Shown here: piece by piece, positions 48,873 to 59,066 of the stretch
How the letters are laid out: each line of letters begins with the position of its first letter
Position numbering within the stretch: position 1 is the stretch's first letter
DNA from: Bifidobacterium asteroides
GTDB taxonomy: Bacteria > Actinomycetota > Actinomycetes > Actinomycetales > Bifidobacteriaceae
Direction of reading: 5' to 3'
Length of the DNA stretch: 64,000 bases
NCBI RefSeq assembly: GCF_019469425.1
Contig: NZ_CP048272.1
Span: 186,001-250,000, forward strand
Notes under the pieces: model-generated
Database searches by the model: none
What the model saw: the letters and a program-made list of their open reading frames with translations, nothing else
What the model was told of the DNA's origin: nothing
Made by a program: the position numbers and the translations under genes

Positions 48873-51752
48873 ATGGTTGATTCGGCAAGGCTGGAAGTAT
48901 CGCCGGTCCGGTTCGGGCACCGAGCTTGGACCGGTTGCGCATTGGGCTACGGCCAGCCTTGCCCGTCCTTGTCCTGGCGCTTGTTGAGGGCGCCTGAAGG
49001 CTGGAGGCAAGAAGATGCTGAAGTTGAGATCACTGATCATCACGGTCGTGTGAGCGTACATCGCCTGCATGTGGCGGATCAGATCTGTCTGCCCTGGCCC
49101 GGTGAGCCATTGGAGTCCCGAGAATCCGCCGCTGTAAGGGTCAGGGTCGCTGGCCAAGATGGCATCTGGTCGCCTTGGTCGGACACAGCATGGGTTGAAT
49201 GCGGTCTCCTCTCTAACCAAGAGTGGTCGGGCTGTCCGGTGTCGCCAGATGATCCAGTCGGAAGAGCAGACCCAGCACCGGTGCTCTCCAGAATGTTTAC
49301 TGTGGAAGGAACCTGTGCCAAGGCCCGGATTCATTTGACGGCAGGAGGTCTCTTTGTTGCTTATTTGGACGGTCAACGTATCGGTCAGGATCAGCTATGT
49401 CCGGGCTGGACCGATTACCGGCACCGAATCAATGCTTTGACCTACGATTTGACTGATGTACTGATGCCAGGCAGCCACCGGCTGGATGTCCTGTTGGGCA
49501 ACGGCTGGTACCGGGGGCACCTAGGTTGGCAGCGCCTCACTGATTTCTATGGTGATCGCCTGTGGCTCATGGCCCAGCTGGAGTGGTTGGACAGTCGGGG
49601 GGAACAGGTCCTGAGCGGCGATGATCAATGGACCTGGCATCCCTCGCCGATAAGGTCGAATGACCTCTACGACGGCGAATGCAGGGATATGAGAATTCCC
49701 CTGCTGGAAGCCCAAGGAGCTGTACGCCCCGTACAACTGATGCCCATGCCCCACGCGCGCATCAGACCTCAGGAGGCCCCTCAGGCGCGGATCATTCGTC
49801 GTGTGCCAGGTCAGAAAATCATCACCACTCCATCAGGCCGAACAGTCATCGACTTCGGGCAGAACGTTGCCGGCTGGGTCCGTATGGTGGTCAGAGGAGG
49901 CAAGTCTGGCGACCGCCTGCGTCTGCGCCATGCCGAGGTCCTGGATCATGGGGAACTGGCTCTGAAACCCCTGCGCCGGGCAAAGGCCACCGACGAGTAC
50001 ATTCTCTCCGGCGCTGCCAACGAAATGGTCGAGCCTATGTTCACCCAGCATGGGTTCCGCTATGTGCAGGTGGAGGGCTTGGAGCCCGATGCCGATGTGA
50101 AGGCAGGTGATTTTCAAGCCTGCCTTATCTCGGCTGCCATGGAGCCCACTGCGTCCTTTACTTGTTCGGACGCCCGACTCAACCGTTTGTTCGAGAACGT
50201 CCGTTGGTCCACCATGGATAATTTCATCACCGTGCCCACCGACTGTCCACAAAGGGATGAGCGTCTGGGATGGACCGGAGACATCGCCATGTTCGCGCCA
50301 TCCGCACTTGAGCTTTTCGATGCTGATGCCTTCCTCTCCTCCTGGCTGACTGACATGGCTAACAGCCAGGCAGAAGATGGGGGCATTCCACTGGTGGTCC
50401 CTGATGTTCTGGATGGACCTCGTCTGACCTGCGGATGGGGCGACGCATCGGTGCTGGTACCTTGGGCTCTTTACAGGGCGACTGGCGATGCAGACGTACT
50501 TCGCCGCTTTCTGCCCATGATGGACCGGTTCGTCGACGGAGTCCAGACTCTGACCCGTCGAGGCCTGTGGCAGGGAGGCTTTCAATTCGGCGATTGGCTG
50601 GATCCTGATGCGCCGGCGGACGAGCCCATGAAATCCAAAGCCAATCCCGACGTGGTCGCCACTGCTTTCGCTGCCCATTCGGCCGCTCTCGTTGCCCGGG
50701 CCCATGCCTGCTTGGGGCAAAGGACTGAGGAGCAACATTATCGGTCCTTGGCTGATGGCATGGCTCAGGGTTTTCGCGACGAATATGTCAGCCCGAATGG
50801 GCGCATTCTTTCGGATTGCCCCTCAGTCTATTCTTTTGCCTTGGATTGGAATCTGTTGGAGACCGACAGACAACGTCAAGGAGCGGGCGAACGCCTGGCG
50901 GATCTGGTAAGAGCCAGCGGATTCCGTATTTCCACCGGATTCTTGGGCACGCCGTTCATATGCCAGGCGCTGACCATCAGCGGACATGCCGACCTGGCTG
51001 TCCGGATGGTCCTTCAAAACCATTGCCCTGGCTGGCTATACCAGGTGGATATGGGCGCTACCACGGTTTGGGAACGGTGGGATTCAATGCTGCCCGATGG
51101 GTCAATCAACCCTAATGGCATGACCTCCTTCAACCATTACGCTCTGGGTTCTGTGGTCTCCTGGCTGATTCAGGGGCTGGCTGGCCTGCGTATGGATGCG
51201 GCCGGTTGGCGCAAGGTCACTGCAGCTCCACTGATAATCCCGCAGCTTTCATTCGCTGAACTCCGTCTGGTAACCCCATACGGGCCGGTGAATCTGTCCT
51301 GGCAGCGCCAGGATTCCAGCGCCGCTGTCGATGTGCATTTGTCGCTGCCGGTCGGCGTCAGTGCGACTCTGGCATTGCCAGGGGGCGTCAGTGGTCGTTG
51401 CGACCATGGCGATTATTCCTGGACCCTGCCGGATCCTAACGCCAGAGCGAAGAGGCAAACTCGGATTAGCGCCATACGCGACCTGATTGATGCCCCCGAT
51501 CTGCTGGCTGATCTGATCCGGACCTTGTTGGCCACTGACTCTCCTTCCTACAGAGGCAGTCAGGCCGATCTCAGCTTTTGCGCCGCTGCAAAACCTTGGC
51601 TGGATGCTCCTGTCGACGAACTTCCTCAGGTCGCATCACAGCAGGGTTTCCTCCTGGATGCTGAAGCCATCGAGAGTGCTGTAGCCGGATTTCTGCAGAG
51701 GCATGGGCTTGTCACAGCAGGACAGGCCAAGAACCAGGATTTTGATCAATGA
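48873..51752 (+). CDS. GH78 alpha-L-rhamnosidase
   Basis: Predicted 959-residue cytoplasmic inverting rhamnosidase, with no signal peptide. The N-terminal beta domains include PVLSRMFTVEG and DGQRIGQDQLCPGWTDYRHRI. The catalytic (alpha/alpha)6 barrel begins near DCPQRDERLGWTGD, which carries the conserved acidic catalytic residues, and continues with TVWERWDS. An extra C-terminal stretch of about 90 residues (from about 870) is alpha-helical-looking. GGAAGGG precedes the ATG at 48873. It is 37 bases after the MFS gene, in one operon. Confidence 0.93.
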   Translation: MVDSARLEVSPVRFGHRAWTGCALGYGQPCPSLSWRLLRAPEGWRQEDAEVEITDHHGRVSVHRLHVADQICLPWPGEPLESRESAAVRVRVAGQDGIWSPWSDTAWVECGLLSNQEWSGCPVSPDDPVGRADPAPVLSRMFTVEGTCAKARIHLTAGGLFVAYLDGQRIGQDQLCPGWTDYRHRINALTYDLTDVLMPGSHRLDVLLGNGWYRGHLGWQRLTDFYGDRLWLMAQLEWLDSRGEQVLSGDDQWTWHPSPIRSNDLYDGECRDMRIPLLEAQGAVRPVQLMPMPHARIRPQEAPQARIIRRVPGQKIITTPSGRTVIDFGQNVAGWVRMVVRGGKSGDRLRLRHAEVLDHGELALKPLRRAKATDEYILSGAANEMVEPMFTQHGFRYVQVEGLEPDADVKAGDFQACLISAAMEPTASFTCSDARLNRLFENVRWSTMDNFITVPTDCPQRDERLGWTGDIAMFAPSALELFDADAFLSSWLTDMANSQAEDGGIPLVVPDVLDGPRLTCGWGDASVLVPWALYRATGDADVLRRFLPMMDRFVDGVQTLTRRGLWQGGFQFGDWLDPDAPADEPMKSKANPDVVATAFAAHSAALVARAHACLGQRTEEQHYRSLADGMAQGFRDEYVSPNGRILSDCPSVYSFALDWNLLETDRQRQGAGERLADLVRASGFRISTGFLGTPFICQALTISGHADLAVRMVLQNHCPGWLYQVDMGATTVWERWDSMLPDGSINPNGMTSFNHYALGSVVSWLIQGLAGLRMDAAGWRKVTAAPLIIPQLSFAELRLVTPYGPVNLSWQRQDSSAAVDVHLSLPVGVSATLALPGGVSGRCDHGDYSWTLPDPNARAKRQTRISAIRDLIDAPDLLADLIRTLLATDSPSYRGSQADLSFCAAAKPWLDAPVDELPQVASQQGFLLDAEAIESAVAGFLQRHGLVTAGQAKNQDFDQ

Positions 51753-51780
51753 TTGATTTGAAGCAAGAGGAGGGGCAACC

Positions 51781-53025
51781 GTGGCAAGAGTGTTTCCTGA
51801 TCATTTTCTTTGGGGAGTTTCCACAGCCGGGCACCAGGTGGATGGAGGCGACACCACATCCGATATCAGCTTTCTGGAGCATGTGCAACCGACGGTTTTC
51901 AAGGAACCGGCAGGGTCGGCTTGCAAGAGCTGGGAGCGCTGGCAGGATGATTTGGACCTGGTTGCGGGCATAGGCTTGAATGCCTACAGGTTTTCGGTGG
52001 AATGGGCGCGTATAGAACCTGAGGAAAAGGTCGTGGACCAATCCGCTCTGGACCATTACGACCGCATGGTCGACGGGTGTCTGGAGCGTGGCATCATCCC
52101 GTTGATTACTCTCAGCCATTTCGCCTGTCCGCAATGGTTCGGTGCCAAGGCAGGCTGGTTTAATCCTGATGCCCCCTCCTTATTTGCCGATGAGTGCATA
52201 AGGGTCCTGAAGGTCCTGGGTGATCGGGTGGCCATGGCTGTAACATTTAATGAACCCAATCTGCCCAGGGTCCTCAGCACTGGTGCTCTATCTGTCCAGG
52301 CTGTTGAAGCCCAGCGTCGATGCTTGGAAGCAGCCAGCCGCAAGGCTGGCGTCGAGCGTTATCGTGTTGGTAATGTGGTGATTCCCGATGAAGTCGAGCA
52401 ATTGGAGCTGGGCTTCCGGAATGCTCATGCTTGCGCGGTGAAAGCAATACGTTCCCAGTGCCCGAACCTGCCAGTCGGCCTGTCTCTGGCGGTCATTGAC
52501 GAGAGCTATGTCAGTGAGAAGGGTAAGTCCCTGGCTCAGGCCCGAAGAGATGCCTGTTATCGGCCTTGGATCCGGGCCGTTCAAGGTGATGACTTCATTG
52601 GGGTGCAAAACTATGAACGCGAAACCATGGGCGATCAAGGTCCACTGGCAACTCCGAAAGGGGTCGATATCAGCGAATCCGGTGCACCGGTCTGTGCTGG
52701 CTCTTTGGTCAATGCCCTGATCTACATACGGGAGCTGATCGGTCTACCCGTCCTAGTGACCGAGCACGGGGTATGCACCGGCGATGACCAGGTGCGTTCC
52801 CGCTTCATCAGCAGGTCTCTGCCGCCCCTAGTGGATCTGGCGCGCGATGGCTTTCCGCTCCTGGGGTACTTCCACTGGTCCCTGCTGGATAACTTCGAGT
52901 GGATCAGCGGATATGACATGCATTACGGTCTGTGTTCTGTGGACCGGTCAGGCGGCACCTATGACCGGATCCCCAAGGGTAGCGCCCAGACTTACCGAAA
53001 GCTGGTGGCTCAGACGGTGATTTGA
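51781..53025 (+). CDS. GH1 beta-glucosidase-like enzyme with altered nucleophile motif
   Basis: Predicted 414-residue cytoplasmic glycosidase. The acid/base is E158 in TFNEPN. The nucleophile region reads VTEHG (E328) where nearly all GH1 proteins have TENG; the glutamate is kept and Asn is replaced by His. Start FPDHFLWGVSTAGHQVDGG and end YFHWSLLDNFEWISGYDMHYGLCSVD are otherwise typical. AGGAGGGG lies upstream of the GTG start at 51781. It directly follows the rhamnosidase, suggesting removal of the glucose left after rhamnose is cut off. Confidence 0.9.
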   Translation: MARVFPDHFLWGVSTAGHQVDGGDTTSDISFLEHVQPTVFKEPAGSACKSWERWQDDLDLVAGIGLNAYRFSVEWARIEPEEKVVDQSALDHYDRMVDGCLERGIIPLITLSHFACPQWFGAKAGWFNPDAPSLFADECIRVLKVLGDRVAMAVTFNEPNLPRVLSTGALSVQAVEAQRRCLEAASRKAGVERYRVGNVVIPDEVEQLELGFRNAHACAVKAIRSQCPNLPVGLSLAVIDESYVSEKGKSLAQARRDACYRPWIRAVQGDDFIGVQNYERETMGDQGPLATPKGVDISESGAPVCAGSLVNALIYIRELIGLPVLVTEHGVCTGDDQVRSRFISRSLPPLVDLARDGFPLLGYFHWSLLDNFEWISGYDMHYGLCSVDRSGGTYDRIPKGSAQTYRKLVAQTVI

Positions 53026-53112
53026 GCAGCCCGTAGGCAGGCTCTGGCATCTTCAGATGAGCATCTGTAGTAACCCGACAATGAAGCAACGAAGCAAGCA
53101 AAGGAGCAAACC

Positions 53113-55152
53113 ATGAAGTTTCTAGATGGCATGTGGATGGTCAAAAAAGGCTTTGATGTCCGTTACGCGGCCAATGTCTACCAGGCCAAGATCGAACCTA
53201 GAAAGCTTACCCTGTACTGTCCGTACGGTTGGCCCATCCATGAGGCTGGGCAAACGGTCGATGGCGGCATCATGACCATTGAGATAACCAGCCCCAGGAC
53301 TGACATCATCACTACGCGTCTGATCAATTACCGGACGGATCGAAGCCATTGTCCGGCCTTCGGCCTGAATGCGACCGATCCGGATGTTATCATCAATGAA
53401 GATGATCAGGGTTGGACTTTCACTTCCGGACGCCTGAGTTTGAAAGTCGACAAGGGTGACTTCCCTTCGTTCAAATATTCTTTCGATGGCAAGGTTATAA
53501 CCAGTACCGGCTTCCGCTCCAAGGGCATGGTGGTCAATCCCCAAGGTAAGGTCTTCATGTCCGACCAGATGGATCTGGCGGTCGGCGAGAAGATCTATGG
53601 CCTGGGCGAGCGCTTCACCAGTTTCGTCAAGAACGGCCAAAGTGTCGATATCTGGAATGCCGACGGAGGCACCGATACCGATCAGGCCTATAAAAACATC
53701 CCCTTTTATTTGAGCAATAAAAACTACGGACTCTTCGTCGACAGTCCTGACGAGGTCTCGTTCGAGGTTGGGTCGGAACGCGTCACCAGGGTCCAGTTCT
53801 CTGTGCCGGGTCAGGAGCTGGCCTATAGCGTCATCGGCGGCACAGACCTTAAATCCGTGCTGAACACCTACACTGATTTGACTGGGAAGCCGCCTCTGGT
53901 GCCCGACTGGAGCTTCGGTTTGTGGCTGTCGACCTCATTCACCACTGATTACGATGAGAAGACCGTGATGGAGTTCGTGGATGGCATGACCCAGCGAGAC
54001 ATCCCTTTGAGCGTCTTCCATTTTGACTGTCGGTGGATGAAGGAACTTGAGTGGAGCAACTTTATCTGGGACCCGGACAAGTTCCCTGATCCTGAGAGAA
54101 TGTTGGCCAGGCTTCACGACCGCGGGCTGAAGGTCTGTGTTTGGATCAACCCTTACATAGGCCAGAAGTCGCCGCTCTTCGACGAAGGTGCTGCCAAAGG
54201 CTACTTCATCAGGAAAACCGATGGCCAAGTCTGGCAGTGGGACAAGTGGCAGGCGGGCATGGCCATTGTGGACTTTACCAATCCTGAGGCCACCGCCTGG
54301 TATCAAGGCAAGCTCAGGCACCTTATGGACCAGGGCGTGGATTGCTTCAAGACTGATTTCGGCGAGCGAATTCCTGCTGAAGGTGTCGTTTTCCACGACG
54401 GTTCGGATCCGCACATCATGCACAACTACTACAGCTACCTTTACAACAAGGCGGTCTATGATCTGGTTGCCCAGGTCAAGGGCGTCGACCAGGCCATCCT
54501 CTTCGCTCGCTCGGCCACGGCGGGGTGTCAGCAGTTCCCTGTGCATTGGGGCGGCGATTGCTGGTCCAACTATCCGTCCATGGCCGAATCCCTCCGGGCC
54601 GGCTTGTCCTTCGGCATGTCGGGCTTCGGCTACTGGAGTCATGATATCGCAGGATTCGAGGACAAGCCCACCCCTGACCTGTATAAGCGTTGGACCCAGT
54701 TCGGTCTTCTTTCCTCCCACTCTCGTTATCATGGATCCCGGGAGTACAAGGTGCCTTGGCTTTACGGCGACGAGGCTGTGGACGTGGCCCGAGAATTCAC
54801 CAAGCTCAAACTCAAGTTGGTTCCTTACCTCAAAAAGATGGCCATGGAGACCCATGAGACTGGACTGCCCATGATGCGGGCTATGGTTCTTGAATTCCAG
54901 AACGATCCCACCTGCGAGGACATTGACACTCAATACATGCTGGGTGATGACATCCTGGTGGCCCCCATTTTCTCTGAGGATGGCAGCGCTCGCTTCTACG
55001 TGCCGGATGCCGGCGGCGACCAGTCAGGAAAGCCTTGGACTAATCTTCTCACTCACAAGAGCTATGAGCCAGGCCGTTGGTATGAGGAGACCTACGACTA
55101 CCACACGCTGCCGGTTCTGGTTCGACCCGGTACGGATCCATTGGCTGTCTGA
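53113..55152 (+). CDS. GH31 alpha-xylosidase (YicI-like)
   Basis: Predicted 679-residue cytoplasmic enzyme that releases alpha-linked xylose. The nucleophile D415 is in CFKTDFGERIP and the acid/base candidate D482 is in PVHWGGDCWSNY; both fall within one residue of the E. coli YicI positions. The N-terminal domain starts MKFLDGMWMVKKGF, which is usual for this group. AGGAG precedes the ATG at 53113. Alpha-xylosidase activity points to xyloglucan oligosaccharides or xylosylated plant compounds as substrates of the cluster. Confidence 0.93.
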   Translation: MKFLDGMWMVKKGFDVRYAANVYQAKIEPRKLTLYCPYGWPIHEAGQTVDGGIMTIEITSPRTDIITTRLINYRTDRSHCPAFGLNATDPDVIINEDDQGWTFTSGRLSLKVDKGDFPSFKYSFDGKVITSTGFRSKGMVVNPQGKVFMSDQMDLAVGEKIYGLGERFTSFVKNGQSVDIWNADGGTDTDQAYKNIPFYLSNKNYGLFVDSPDEVSFEVGSERVTRVQFSVPGQELAYSVIGGTDLKSVLNTYTDLTGKPPLVPDWSFGLWLSTSFTTDYDEKTVMEFVDGMTQRDIPLSVFHFDCRWMKELEWSNFIWDPDKFPDPERMLARLHDRGLKVCVWINPYIGQKSPLFDEGAAKGYFIRKTDGQVWQWDKWQAGMAIVDFTNPEATAWYQGKLRHLMDQGVDCFKTDFGERIPAEGVVFHDGSDPHIMHNYYSYLYNKAVYDLVAQVKGVDQAILFARSATAGCQQFPVHWGGDCWSNYPSMAESLRAGLSFGMSGFGYWSHDIAGFEDKPTPDLYKRWTQFGLLSSHSRYHGSREYKVPWLYGDEAVDVAREFTKLKLKLVPYLKKMAMETHETGLPMMRAMVLEFQNDPTCEDIDTQYMLGDDILVAPIFSEDGSARFYVPDAGGDQSGKPWTNLLTHKSYEPGRWYEETYDYHTLPVLVRPGTDPLAV

Positions 55153-55238
55153 GCTCAGCCGCCCGTCGGTTTCTCGCTTTCACTGCGGGAATCGGCGGGA
55201 TGGGCGTTTATTCACATTACTAGGCAAGGGAGGGTCCT

Positions 55239-58200
55239 ATGAATAGAAAGATTGATGGCAGGCTGTGTCGATCTGGTTCCGGAGAAAAGGCCCGGTCGGT
55301 TCTGGCAGTGGCCCTGCCCTTGGTCATGGGAGCTGGGAACGTGGCTGGAAAACTGTTCGCTAACGTTTTGGACAGTTACCTTGGCCCAGGACAATTAAGA
55401 ATTGACAGAGCTCCGGGGACCCATGGCTGGGACGCAAGGTACTACCAGCCTGTCACAGATTCGCTCCAGACGGCCAAGGCTGCCAGCGACCATGTCTCCC
55501 AGGAGATGGCCAACGAAGGCATCGTGCTTCTCAAGAACAAGGATCTCCTGCCCTTGCAGGAAGGTACCTGTATTACGCCTTTTGGCAGGGCCTATCTGGA
55601 TCCAGCCTACGCTGGGACTGGGGCTGCCGCGACGGCCGACCGGGACCGGGTGACCCCGGCCCAGGCCCTTGCCCGGCATTTTTCAATTGACGAGAGCGCC
55701 TGCCGTGCCATGCAATCGGCTAAGACCTCCTATCCTAAAGCAGCTGCGGGCACCAGGCCCTTGGATGCCGACAGGAATTCCCTTCAGGCGGTCATGGACA
55801 AGGGCCGATCAGCCCAGATCCCGGAATATGATCCATCCATTTATAGGAACTTGGAAGAGTGGGTCACCGGAACGGTGGGACTGGTAATGATAAGGAGGGA
55901 CGGGTCGGAAGGCATTGACAAACGGACAGAGCCCTATGAGGACGGGACCCGCCACTATCTGGCTCTGACCAAGGCTGAGCTGGATACCATCGACGCGGCT
56001 AAGCGGCTCTGCGGCGCAGTAGTGGTGGCTCTGAACACGGCCAACCCGATAGAGCTCAGTCCGTTGATGGGCGGCCCTCATGAAGTCGACGCCATCCTGT
56101 GGATCGGAACGGTCGGATCACGAGGATTTGACTCCTTCAGCGACATTCTGGCCGGCGCGGTCAACCCATCGGGAAGGACGACCGATACCTACCCCACCGA
56201 TTTCACTGCAGATCCTACTTTTGCTGACTTCGGTGAGTTCCACTACAACAACGCCTCTGTTACCGATCGGACCCTTATCGGCGATTTGGTGCCCCATGGC
56301 GGCTTCGGAACCATCGACAGGCCTTTTGTCGAATACCGGGAAGGCATCTACCTGGGATACCGGTATTATGAGACCGCAGCCCTTGAAGACTCGGAGTTCA
56401 GTTATGGACAACTGGACGGCAAAGGAGCAGTGGAGTCGCCGGGCGCCGTAGCATATCCTTTCGGCTATGGCCTGAGCTATACCAGCTTCCGACAGACGCT
56501 TGACCGTGTGCACCTGCGCGATGACGGCTTCATTGAAGCAAGAGTGAGTGTAACCAACATCGGTTCGCGACCGGGCAAGGACGTGGTGGAGCTATATTAT
56601 TCGGCTCCTTATACCGAGCATGACAGAGCAGAGCATATCGAGAAATCCGCCACAGTCCTGGCTGCCTTCGCCAAAACCGGGACCCTTGAGCCCGGAGGCA
56701 GCCAAGAGGTTATACTCGCCTTTCTGCGTGATGACATGGCTTCATATGACTATCATCATGCCAACGAAGACGGCACCATTGGTGCCTATGTACTTGAGGC
56801 GGGCGACTATACGATCCAGCTGAAGGCCAATGCTCACGATCTGATCGACTCGGCCACGGTAACAGTTGATTGCACTCAGATTTTTCAAGGGCAGCATCTT
56901 CCGGCGGGCGACCGTCTGGCGCAGTCCTCGCTTGATGACGAGGGAAGACCCATGTGCAAGCCGGAGTCGGGCACATGGAGGCCGATCAGCAACCACTTCG
57001 AAAGCCTGAACGCCTACATGGATGATCCCTCAGTGGTGCAGCTGACGCGGAGCGATTGGAGAGGAAGCCAGCCGCGACCTATTCCAAAGCGCACCAAGGC
57101 TGCCCCTCAGTCTGCCTTGGACGAGTTCAGACGGTATGAACGGTTTGATCCCCGCCGCGACCCGATGCTGGGCAATGGGAAGACCAGTCAGGTCCATTGC
57201 GACCAGGATCCGGTCAGTGGCAGTAAGAACCGTTTGTCGCTGATCGATCTGCGGGCCAAATCTTACGCTGATCCGGGCTGGCAGCAGCTTCTGGATCAGA
57301 TCGACTGGAAAAAGGACAGGAGCGATATCCAACAGCTGCTGTTCATGGCCGCCTACCAGACCAAGGATCTTTTCTCTCTGGGCAAGCCCATGACCGTCGA
57401 CAAGGACGGGGCCATGGGCTGGAGTATCAAGGGAGCATCTTCCTGGGCCGGAGCCAATGTGATGGGCGCCACCTGGAACACGGACCTTCTTCGGCGTATG
57501 GGCTCCTGCCTGGGCGAGGAGGCGCTGCATGCCGGGCTGAATGGATGGTACGCGCCTGGCGTCAACATACACCGTTCCCCCTTTGCCGGGCGCGTCTACG
57601 AATTCTATTCCGAGGACGGTCTCCTGTCCGGCAAGCTGGCGGCCGCCTGCATTCAGGGGGCTGGGGATAAGGGCGTGTTCAGCTACCTCAAGCACATGGC
57701 GCTCAACGATCAGGAAAGCTTCCGCTCAGAGGGGCTGGCCACCTGGGCCAATGAACAGGCGATTCGGGAGATCTACCTCAAACCCTTCCAGATCGCTTGC
57801 CGGGAAGCCGTCACTGCCGTGCCCTACCTGGATGCCGAGGGTAAACGGCATAGGAAGGTCATGCGAGCTGCGACCGGGATCATGTCTGCGCAGAACCTGA
57901 TTGGAGGTGTCATTGGTTTCGGCCACCGGGGCATGCTCACGGATATTCTGCGTGGCGAATGGAACTTTCATGGGGCGGTCATCACCGACCTCTTCCTGTC
58001 CAAGTCCCATGCGGAGCGAGACCTGGCCTTGCGTGCCGGCAGCGACATGTACATGATCCAGACACCGGGATTCAATGCCGAGGATTATGACAGCCCGACT
58101 GCGAGGGCCGTCATGCGTCAGGCCATCCATCGGATACTCTATATGACGGTCAATTCCAATGCCATGAACGGGGTTCCCCCTCGGTCGCGTCTCGACGTGT

Positions 58201-58322
58201 CGCCAAGTCCCTGGAAAATTGGCCTGATTGCAGCGGATGCGGTGGCCGTCCTGGCGGAAGGGGTCCTGCTGTCAGGAGGATTCCTGCTAAGACGCCATAC
58301 TCATGGTCGGCGCGGGAGGTAA
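55239..58322 (+). CDS. Inverted-domain GH3 beta-glucosidase, membrane-anchored
   Basis: Predicted 1027-residue GH3 enzyme with permuted domain order. The block usually found at the C-terminus (EGIVLLKNKDLLPL and the FGYGLSYTSF/FnIII part) comes first. The (beta/alpha)8 catalytic domain comes last, with AVITDLF supplying nucleophile candidate D917 and LKHMALNDQE the KH region. A hydrophobic helix near residues 22-46 and another at about 990-1015 (AADAVAVLAEGVLLSGGFLL) suggest membrane anchoring at both ends. Inverted GH3 enzymes are known from other bacteria and yeasts. AAGGGAGGG precedes the ATG at 55239. Confidence 0.92.
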   Translation: MNRKIDGRLCRSGSGEKARSVLAVALPLVMGAGNVAGKLFANVLDSYLGPGQLRIDRAPGTHGWDARYYQPVTDSLQTAKAASDHVSQEMANEGIVLLKNKDLLPLQEGTCITPFGRAYLDPAYAGTGAAATADRDRVTPAQALARHFSIDESACRAMQSAKTSYPKAAAGTRPLDADRNSLQAVMDKGRSAQIPEYDPSIYRNLEEWVTGTVGLVMIRRDGSEGIDKRTEPYEDGTRHYLALTKAELDTIDAAKRLCGAVVVALNTANPIELSPLMGGPHEVDAILWIGTVGSRGFDSFSDILAGAVNPSGRTTDTYPTDFTADPTFADFGEFHYNNASVTDRTLIGDLVPHGGFGTIDRPFVEYREGIYLGYRYYETAALEDSEFSYGQLDGKGAVESPGAVAYPFGYGLSYTSFRQTLDRVHLRDDGFIEARVSVTNIGSRPGKDVVELYYSAPYTEHDRAEHIEKSATVLAAFAKTGTLEPGGSQEVILAFLRDDMASYDYHHANEDGTIGAYVLEAGDYTIQLKANAHDLIDSATVTVDCTQIFQGQHLPAGDRLAQSSLDDEGRPMCKPESGTWRPISNHFESLNAYMDDPSVVQLTRSDWRGSQPRPIPKRTKAAPQSALDEFRRYERFDPRRDPMLGNGKTSQVHCDQDPVSGSKNRLSLIDLRAKSYADPGWQQLLDQIDWKKDRSDIQQLLFMAAYQTKDLFSLGKPMTVDKDGAMGWSIKGASSWAGANVMGATWNTDLLRRMGSCLGEEALHAGLNGWYAPGVNIHRSPFAGRVYEFYSEDGLLSGKLAAACIQGAGDKGVFSYLKHMALNDQESFRSEGLATWANEQAIREIYLKPFQIACREAVTAVPYLDAEGKRHRKVMRAATGIMSAQNLIGGVIGFGHRGMLTDILRGEWNFHGAVITDLFLSKSHAERDLALRAGSDMYMIQTPGFNAEDYDSPTARAVMRQAIHRILYMTVNSNAMNGVPPRSRLDVSPSPWKIGLIAADAVAVLAEGVLLSGGFLLRRHTHGRRGR

Positions 58323-58400
58323 CAATCATCCTGCCTTATATTGCCTGGAGGAGATCTGACATCGACATGCGCACTGGACAAGGTTGCCCGACGGATGTGC

Positions 58401-59066
58401 TTATTCCGACGCGTTCTCGCGTTTTTTGCCGAATCGGGCCTTGAGCAGGCCGATGACCGTGGGTAGAACCGATATGAGCAGAATAAGGATGATGACCAGT
58501 TCGAAATGCTCTTGGACGGCCGTGATGCCACCGAAGAAGTAGCCCAGGAGGGTGAAGAGGGTAGACCAGACCAGGCCTCCAAGAACGCTGAAGGGGGTGA
58601 ACCGGCTCCACTTCATTCCTGAGATTCCCGAGATGAAGGGCATGAAGGTTCTGATGAAGGGGAAGAAGCGGCCCAAGAAAACGGCCAAGGGTCCCCACTT
58701 ATCTATCATCCCCTCTGTTTTGGCCAGCCGCTCCGGGGTCAGGGCCTTCACTCTGCCTGACCTGATAATGGCCCGTCCGAAAAAGTGCCCTATGAAGTAG
58801 TTGCTCTGGTCGCCGAGGATCGGGGCCAAACAGACGACGGGCAGGAGGATATCCAATGCCATTCCGCTGGTGGGGTCGTGTGCGAAGACGCCGGCAGCGA
58901 ATAGGAGGGAATCACCGGGCAGAAAGGGCATGAAGACCACGCCCGTCTCGATGAAGACGATCAGGAAGATGAATGCATATGTGGGCACCAGTCCCATGGC
59001 AATCCACCCCGCGATGGCGCTGCGCGGATCTTTGAGTAGGTTGATGAGCCAGTGTATGAATCCCAT
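58401..59066 (-). CDS. DedA family membrane protein
   Basis: Predicted 221-residue inner-membrane protein with about five hydrophobic segments. It carries the DedA block FIETGVVFMPFLPGDSLLFAAG, then GRFFPFIRTFMPFISGISGM with the conserved Phe/Arg positions. DedA proteins are thought to move phospholipids or support membrane homeostasis. It is convergent with the GH3 gene and divergent from the LplB-type permease, so it is probably a separate transcription unit. Confidence 0.92.
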   Translation of the reverse strand: MGFIHWLINLLKDPRSAIAGWIAMGLVPTYAFIFLIVFIETGVVFMPFLPGDSLLFAAGVFAHDPTSGMALDILLPVVCLAPILGDQSNYFIGHFFGRAIIRSGRVKALTPERLAKTEGMIDKWGPLAVFLGRFFPFIRTFMPFISGISGMKWSRFTPFSVLGGLVWSTLFTLLGYFFGGITAVQEHFELVIILILLISVLPTVIGLLKARFGKKRENASE

